From the NCBI GenBank assembly GCA_964423675.1, contig CAYRFP010000028.1, positions 1 to 27,461 of the forward strand: DNA of 27,461 nucleotides. Reading direction: 5' to 3'. The notes under the pieces were generated by a model, which saw nothing but the letters and a program-made list of their open reading frames with translations, was not told the origin of the DNA and searched no databases. This DNA comes from RUG563 sp964423675. GTDB lineage: Bacteria > Bacillota > Clostridia > Christensenellales > Aristaeellaceae. The position numbers and the translations under genes were made by a program. Positions 23,277 through 27,461 of the stretch are shown piece by piece. How positions within the stretch are numbered: the first letter of the stretch is position 1; each line of letters opens with the position of its first letter.

Positions 23277-23801
23277 ATGCTGCTAAAAACAGAAAGGCTG
23301 ACCATTCGGCCTATCGTTGAGGATGATTGGAAATGTATCCAGGAAATATGGGAAGACTTCCATCGTTCCCCCTTTTCACAATATGACAAACCGCATAGTG
23401 CCAATGACGAAGATGTTCGCGCGAGAATCGCAAAGTGGGCGGCCGCAAACAACGGTACAGAGCATATGTTTTTTGCTGTTTGTCTTAATCATACGCCTAT
23501 CGGATACAGCGCTTTTAACGTAAGAGAGGACGGATATGAGCTTGGCTACTGCTTCCACTCTGCATATCACGGAAAGGGTTACGCAAAAGAAAGCCATATC
23601 GCATTATTCAATTATCTTGGTACGCTTGGAATAACAAAGTTTACCGCAGGTACAGCCATCAATAATATCCCATCGGTATCATTGTTAAAGTCGTTAGGTT
23701 TCACAATGGTCGGGACTGAAAATGTATCGTTTTATAAAGATGCTCAAGGCAACGACATTGTTTTTGAAGGCGGCATTTTTGAATTAAATACAGTTCAGTA
23801 A
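23277..23801 (+). CDS. GNAT-family N-acetyltransferase (RimJ/RimL type)
   Basis: A 174-residue acetyltransferase that would move an acetyl group from acetyl-CoA to an amine; the substrate is unknown. The N-terminus KTERLTIRPIVEDDW is typical of the RimJ/RimL branch. The acetyl-CoA loop is HGKGYAKESH after the ELGYCFH strand, and NNIPSVSLLKSLGFTMVG is the usual C-terminal block. GGGAG precedes the ATG at 23277. By eye the gene has about 40-45% GC, clearly lower than its neighbours, with many A/T-ending codons, which suggests acquisition from another genome. It stands alone between two terminators, consistent with an inserted cargo gene, but no mobile element is visible. Confidence 0.92.
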   Translation: MLLKTERLTIRPIVEDDWKCIQEIWEDFHRSPFSQYDKPHSANDEDVRARIAKWAAANNGTEHMFFAVCLNHTPIGYSAFNVREDGYELGYCFHSAYHGKGYAKESHIALFNYLGTLGITKFTAGTAINNIPSVSLLKSLGFTMVGTENVSFYKDAQGNDIVFEGGIFELNTVQ

Positions 23802-23819
23802 AAAGTCCAGTTTGATCCC

Positions 23820-23841
23820 TTTGCGTCCGCAAACGTTTTTT
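23820..23841 (+). terminator. Probable terminator after the acetyltransferase gene
   Basis: TTTGC (23820-23824) pairs with GCAAA (23829-23833), followed by CG and six T residues. The stem is short. Confidence 0.5.
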
Positions 23842-23927
23842 GCAAACCATTCGTCGCTATTCCATCATCCGCCCGCTGTTCCCTTTTTTGATCCCCGGCA
23901 TAGCATGATGGAAAGAGGTGAGGCCGG

Positions 23928-24725
23928 GTGTGGGTGGCAGACAGAGAGAAGGGCTTTCTGCGGATAATAGACGGGCAAATCCAGATTCTCAGGCCGTCAG
24001 GCACTGCCCTTTGCGGCTGCAATGGGCGGATTTTCTGCGCCGGCGAACGGCAATGCCTTTGCTGCGATAATACCGGCCAGCCTCTTTTTGATTTTCCCAT
24101 TCCTCCCGGCGTTTGTGCCATGGAACGGCTGGGAAATCGCATCTGTACGCTGTCTTCGGATGCGGACTGCCTGTGCGTCTATGACGCCGCGGACGGCGCG
24201 CCCGTGCTTAGCCTGCCCGCTGGAGTCTTTCCCCGGGCGCTGGCCGCAAGCCCCTGCGGCCAGTATCTGGCCATTGCAGGCGGCGCGGCAGGAGAAGTCT
24301 GGGTGCTGGATCAGGATTTTTTCTGTGTGCAGCAGCATCGAGTGGCCGGCGTAGCCGTAGACGTTTGCTTCCTGCCCCGCTGTCTGGCCGTGCTTTGCGC
24401 CGTGGGCGAAAGCCAGCTGACGGCCAGCTTGGTTTGCATTCGCCCCAGCGGCGTTCAGGAGGAACGTATGCGCTGGGATGCCGTACCCTGCTGCATATGC
24501 CCCTGGGGGATGAACGGGAGGCTTCTGGCCGGATGCCACGGCGAAATCTGTGCCCTACGATCGGATGGATCCTCTCTCTTCCGTCTCTCCTGCCCCTATC
24601 CCTGCCGCATTCGTCTCAGTTCCCATGGGCCGTTGATCTGCGATAGCTGGCAGGGGGCCGTACTCCCTCTGCACGGCCCTGCGCTGTATGTCGGCAAAGA
24701 ACCACTGGACGTGTTGGATATATAA
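23928..24725 (+). CDS. Unrecognised cysteine-rich protein, possibly beta-propeller
   Basis: A 265-residue protein I do not recognise. It has 24 cysteines (about 9%), spread along the chain and partly clustered: ALCGCNGRIFC and QCLCC near residues 28-46, CCIC near 188, and CPYPC near 224. There is no signal peptide or transmembrane segment. Repeating blocks such as LCVYDAADGAPVLSLPAGVFPRALAASPCGQYLAIA, split here as a strand-turn-strand pattern, resemble YVTN/WD40-type propeller blades, so a propeller fold is a reasonable guess. The start is GTG at 23928 with AGAGGTG seven bases before it. It stands alone and ends in a bidirectional terminator. Metal binding, redox function or a spore-associated role are all untested ideas. 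Confidence 0.75.
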   Translation: MWVADREKGFLRIIDGQIQILRPSGTALCGCNGRIFCAGERQCLCCDNTGQPLFDFPIPPGVCAMERLGNRICTLSSDADCLCVYDAADGAPVLSLPAGVFPRALAASPCGQYLAIAGGAAGEVWVLDQDFFCVQQHRVAGVAVDVCFLPRCLAVLCAVGESQLTASLVCIRPSGVQEERMRWDAVPCCICPWGMNGRLLAGCHGEICALRSDGSSLFRLSCPYPCRIRLSSHGPLICDSWQGAVLPLHGPALYVGKEPLDVLDI

Positions 24726-24734
24726 AAAATTCCA

Positions 24735-24778
24735 AATAAAAAATGAAAGCCGAAGTAATTTGACTTTCATTTTTTATT
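24735..24778. terminator. Bidirectional terminator between convergent genes
   Basis: AATAAAAAATGAAAG (24735-24749) and CTTTCATTTTTTATT (24764-24778) form a perfect 15-pair stem around 14 bases. A/T-rich stem bases give a T-run in both directions, serving the cysteine-rich gene and the minus-strand Nudix gene. Confidence 0.85.
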
Positions 24779-24820
24779 GTCTGGCAACCGCAGCAGCGCA
24801 AGCCCTGGCGCTCTGGCCTT

Positions 24821-25378
24821 TCATTTATTTTTCGGTGCAGGGGCTGCGACAGTATCGTCCTGCTGCGTATGCACGGTGCCGTGGCCATGCAGATAAAACA
24901 GCAGAGCGATGAATTCTTTCTGATAGGGAATAAACGTTTTTTCGTCAATCATCCGCAGGATCTCCGCTTCATCTGCCCATTTCACTGCCTGCACTTCCTC
25001 TGGCTGCAAATGAAGCTTTTCCGCATCCACATTCAGATCCAGCAGATAATAATCATCCAGAGTCTGGTCTGGACTGAGTGTCAGGGCAGGATACGCGCCT
25101 TGCAGATGGACGCTGATCCCTACTTCCTCCTGCAATTCCCGCTGGCAGGCCTGCCAGCTTTCCTCTCCTGCTATGGAGCTTCCGCCCATGGTCACATCCC
25201 AGAGATTAGACCAAGTCTTCTTAAATGGCTGGCGCTGCTGAATCAGCATCTGCCCCTGGGCATTAAACACACAGGCATGCACCACCTGATGAAAAAAGCC
25301 CGCAGGAATCTTTTCGCCGCGGCGCATGGTGCGTTCCGTGCGCACGCGCTGGCCAGTATATAGGCTCCAAAGTTCCAT
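24821..25378 (-). CDS. Nudix hydrolase, isopentenyl-diphosphate isomerase-like subgroup
   Basis: A 185-residue Nudix protein with an intact box: G66-x5-E72-x7-R80-E81-x-x-E84-E85-x-G87. Upstream of the box, FFHQVVHACVFNAQGQMLIQQR and TWSNLWDVTMGG resemble the YfcD/IDI-like branch of Nudix enzymes, which hydrolyse nucleoside diphosphate derivatives or isomerise isopentenyl diphosphate. The N-terminal MELWSLYTGQRV and RGEKIPAGFFH also fit that branch. GGGAGGG lies before the ATG. It follows dnaJ by about 80 bases without a clear terminator, so readthrough from dnaK-dnaJ is possible. True substrate unknown; contrast with the eroded Nudix protein at 4559-4969. Confidence 0.9.
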   Translation of the reverse strand: MELWSLYTGQRVRTERTMRRGEKIPAGFFHQVVHACVFNAQGQMLIQQRQPFKKTWSNLWDVTMGGSSIAGEESWQACQRELQEEVGISVHLQGAYPALTLSPDQTLDDYYLLDLNVDAEKLHLQPEEVQAVKWADEAEILRMIDEKTFIPYQKEFIALLFYLHGHGTVHTQQDDTVAAPAPKNK

Positions 25379-25459
25379 TTTCCGCCCTCCCTTTCAAACA
25401 AAAATACGAAGACACGCCCTCCGGGTTCAAAGAGCGCATCCTCATTATCTGCTTTCCGC

Positions 25460-26590
25460 TTATGAATTGAATATATCCTTCACCTTGTCCAGGAAGCTTT
25501 TCCGGGTTTCATATTCCTTGCCAGAGGTTGCTTCCTCAAACTGCCGCAGCAAATCCTTTTGTTTTTCGCTCAGCCGTTTGGGCACCTCCACGCGGATATG
25601 CAGCACCAGATCACCCCGATAGCTGCCCCGAAGCTGCTGAATGCCCTGGCCCTTGATGCGGAATTCCGCATCGTTCTGGGTTCCCTCAGGAATATGGAAG
25701 GAGGTTTTTCCGCCGCCCAGCGTGGGCACATCCACATCCGCCCCCAAAGCCGCCTGGGTAAATGAAATCGGAAGTTCCAAATGCAGGTTGTTTCCCTCTC
25801 GCTGGAAAAGCTTATGGGGCTTTACCGTCACCTGAATATACAAATCGCCGCTTGGCCCACCATTTTTGCCCGGCTCGCCCTGGCCGCCCATTACGATGGT
25901 CTGGCCGTTATCAATCCCCGCCGGCACCTTCACCGTGGCCGTCCGCCGCTTGCGAACCCGGCCTGCGCCGCCGCAGGTGGGACATTTATCGGTAACCACC
26001 TTGCCCGTTCCGCCGCAGGCCGTACAGGTGCGCACCGTGACCATAAACCCGCCGGAAACGCGAACCTGACCGCTGCCGCCGCAGGTGGGGCAGGTTTTCG
26101 GCTGCGTTCCAGGCTTCGCGCCCGAGCCATGGCAGACCTCGCAGTTTTCATTGCGCGTAAATTCGAAGGATTTTTCGCAACCAAAGGCGGCTTCCTCAAA
26201 TGTCACCCGCAGATCATAACGCAGATCATTGCCCTGCTGAGGTGCATTTCGCCGCTGCGCTCCGCCCATGCCGCCGCCAAAAAGCTGATCGAAAATATCG
26301 CCCATGCCAAAGCCGCCGAAATCAAAGCCACCCGCTCCCGCTCCTGCGCCGCCCATGCCGCCCATCGGCCCATCGAAGCCATATCGATCATACCGGGCGC
26401 GTTTTTCCGGATCCGAAAGCACCTCATTGGCCTCGTTCAGTTCCTTAAACCGTTCCTCTGCTTCCTTATCATTGGGATGCAGATCCGGATGGCATTCCTT
26501 GGCCATTTTGCGGTAGGCTCTTTTGATATCGTCGGCGGACGCATTTTTATCTACGCCCAGCACTTCGTAATAATCACGTTTCGTTGCCAT
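25460..26590 (-). CDS. dnaJ: Chaperone protein DnaJ
   Basis: DnaJ stimulates the DnaK ATPase and delivers unfolded substrates. The 376-residue protein has all type I parts in order: J-domain (about 5-68) with the HPD motif at residues 34-36, a Gly/Phe-rich region (GGMGGAGAGAGGFDFGGFG), and a zinc region with four CxxCxGxG repeats (CEVCHGSG, CPTCGGSG, CTACGGTG, CPTCGGAG). The beta-sandwich substrate domains follow, and the C-terminal RGDLVLHIRVEVP is intact. GAGGA lies a few bases before the ATG. It follows dnaK after 141 bases that hold a strong hairpin, the usual order in Firmicutes heat-shock operons. Confidence 0.98.
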   Translation of the reverse strand: MATKRDYYEVLGVDKNASADDIKRAYRKMAKECHPDLHPNDKEAEERFKELNEANEVLSDPEKRARYDRYGFDGPMGGMGGAGAGAGGFDFGGFGMGDIFDQLFGGGMGGAQRRNAPQQGNDLRYDLRVTFEEAAFGCEKSFEFTRNENCEVCHGSGAKPGTQPKTCPTCGGSGQVRVSGGFMVTVRTCTACGGTGKVVTDKCPTCGGAGRVRKRRTATVKVPAGIDNGQTIVMGGQGEPGKNGGPSGDLYIQVTVKPHKLFQREGNNLHLELPISFTQAALGADVDVPTLGGGKTSFHIPEGTQNDAEFRIKGQGIQQLRGSYRGDLVLHIRVEVPKRLSEKQKDLLRQFEEATSGKEYETRKSFLDKVKDIFNS

Positions 26591-26674
26591 GCTGTCCTCA
26601 AATCATCATTTTTGCAGGCAGGAATTTGCGTTCTTCCGCATCCCTGCCGCATTTTATGCCGTCCCTCAAGGGGC

Positions 26675-26716
26675 GCGGGGAAACCGTTCTTTGCCCTGAA
26701 AGAATAGTTTCCCCGC
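26675..26716 (-). other. Strong hairpin between dnaK and dnaJ
   Basis: GCGGGGAAAC (26675-26684) pairs with GTTTCCCCGC (26707-26716). After a 2 x 2 internal loop, TTCTTT (26687-26692) pairs with AAAGAA (26699-26704), closed by a six-base loop. On the coding (minus) strand no T-run follows, so it is more likely a processing, stability or partial-attenuation element than a full terminator. The plus strand does have a T-run after it, but no plus-strand gene lies upstream. Confidence 0.7.
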
Positions 26717-26731
26717 CGTGTTTTTTACTGT

Positions 26732-27461
26732 TTATTGCACGGAACCGTCTGCATTCACGGAGCCGTCCGGGTTCTGCGTACCCGCCTGCGCGCCCATATC
26801 CGGCGCACCCTGATCGCCCTGCTGCTGGTAAAGCTTTCCGAAGATGGCATACACCTTCTGGGTCAGGGTTTCCATCGCGGTCTTGATTTCGGCAACGTTG
26901 TTGCCCTCACGCACCTTCTTGAAGGAATCTATTTCGGTCTGCACGGTCTGCTTATCCTCGTCGGACAGCTTGTCGCCGTTGTCCTTGAGTTGCTTTTCCA
27001 TTTCGTAAATCAGGGAATCGGCGTGGTTCAGAGTTTCAATCTCATCCTTCTTCTGCTTATCGGCTTCAGCAAACTGCTCCGCTTCCTTCACCCGCGCCTG
27101 GATTTCTTCCTCCGTCATGTTCGTGGACGCAGTGATAGTCACCTTCTGCTCAATGCCAGTGCCCAGATCCTTTGCAGACACGTTCACGATGCCGTTACGG
27201 TCGATATTAAAGGTTACTTCGATCTGCGGCACACCGCGGGGCGCGGCAGGGATGCCGGTCAGCTGGAAGCGGCCCAGCGTCTTGTTATCATAAGCCATGG
27301 GACGTTCGCCCTGGAGCACGTGAATTTCCACGGTGGTCTGGCCGTCCGCAGCGGTGGAAAACACCTGGCTCTTCTGCGTGGGGATGGTGGTGTTGCGTTC
27401 GATCAGCTTGGTGAAAATGTGGCCCTCCGTTTCCAGACCCAGAGACAGAGGCGTCACATCC
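26732..27461 (-). CDS. dnaK: Chaperone protein DnaK, C-terminal part (runs off right edge)
   Basis: DnaK is the Hsp70 chaperone. The 242 residues present begin in DVTPLSLGLET, the linker following the ATPase domain, and so contain the whole substrate-binding half. The beta-sandwich has VEIHVLQGERPMAYDNKTLG, QLTGIPAAPRGVPQIEVTF and IDRNGIVNVSAKD. The helical lid follows, and the tail is Gln/Gly/Asp-rich, ending DGSVNADGSVQ rather than a classical EEVD-like or acidic end. The ATPase domain, and any upstream hrcA, grpE or CIRCE operator, lie outside the window. The frame is open to the right edge; a GTG at 27457 is an internal valine and not the start. Confidence 0.97.
   Translation of the reverse strand, partial: DVTPLSLGLETEGHIFTKLIERNTTIPTQKSQVFSTAADGQTTVEIHVLQGERPMAYDNKTLGRFQLTGIPAAPRGVPQIEVTFNIDRNGIVNVSAKDLGTGIEQKVTITASTNMTEEEIQARVKEAEQFAEADKQKKDEIETLNHADSLIYEMEKQLKDNGDKLSDEDKQTVQTEIDSFKKVREGNNVAEIKTAMETLTQKVYAIFGKLYQQQGDQGAPDMGAQAGTQNPDGSVNADGSVQ

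Overview
The window reads as a chromosomal piece of a Gram-positive spore-forming lineage of the Clostridia, probably from a metagenome assembly. The reasons are a YunB sporulation protein, an Asp23/FakA pair, a zinc-type S18, strong AGGAGG-like ribosome binding sites, TTGACA/TATAAT promoters with 17-base spacers, and a 10-N scaffold gap. Base composition looks moderately GC-rich, with one clearly AT-richer gene (GNAT, 23.3-23.8 kb). Exact taxonomy cannot be fixed by reading alone.

Layout. 1-0.9 kb: start of pyruvate phosphate dikinase (minus, runs off the left edge). 1.3-3.3 kb: asp23-fakA operon with a structured leader. 3.8-7.0 kb: yunB, a Nudix-fold protein with an eroded catalytic box, and a membrane-anchored surface protein of four beta-sandwich repeats, the last two each with its own promoter. 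7.2-10.4 kb (minus): a two-gene MacB/FtsX-type ABC exporter. It is divergent from a cytoplasmic GH29 alpha-L-fucosidase (10.6-11.9 kb); the two share a symmetric -10 region, and the exporter leader holds four 11-base-phased pentamers. 12.1-15.2 kb: oligoendopeptidase F, a PHP-domain phosphoesterase and a HIT protein, which is interrupted by the N gap but evidently intact in nature. 15.4 kb: rpsU with a structured leader. 15.7-21.5 kb (minus): one apparent transcription unit encoding a giant secreted SH3b/peptidoglycan-binding protein, an HI0933-type flavoprotein and a flavoredoxin-like flavin reductase. 21.9-23.0 kb: rpsF-ssb-rpsR. 23.3-24.7 kb: a probably acquired acetyltransferase and an unrecognised, extremely cysteine-rich protein. 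24.8-27.5 kb (minus): dnaK (partial), dnaJ and an intact Nudix hydrolase.

Most of the window is housekeeping: translation, replication, protein folding, lipid activation and central carbon metabolism. The parts least explained by known biology are the cell-wall SH3b protein with its uncharacterised Cys/His-containing C-terminal domain co-encoded with two redox flavoproteins, the 24-cysteine protein, the catalytically eroded Nudix protein behind yunB, and the phased repeats in front of the ABC exporter. No CRISPR array, insertion sequence, phage module, tRNA or rRNA was seen. No obviously new multi-gene system stands out; the SH3b-flavoprotein unit is the nearest candidate.
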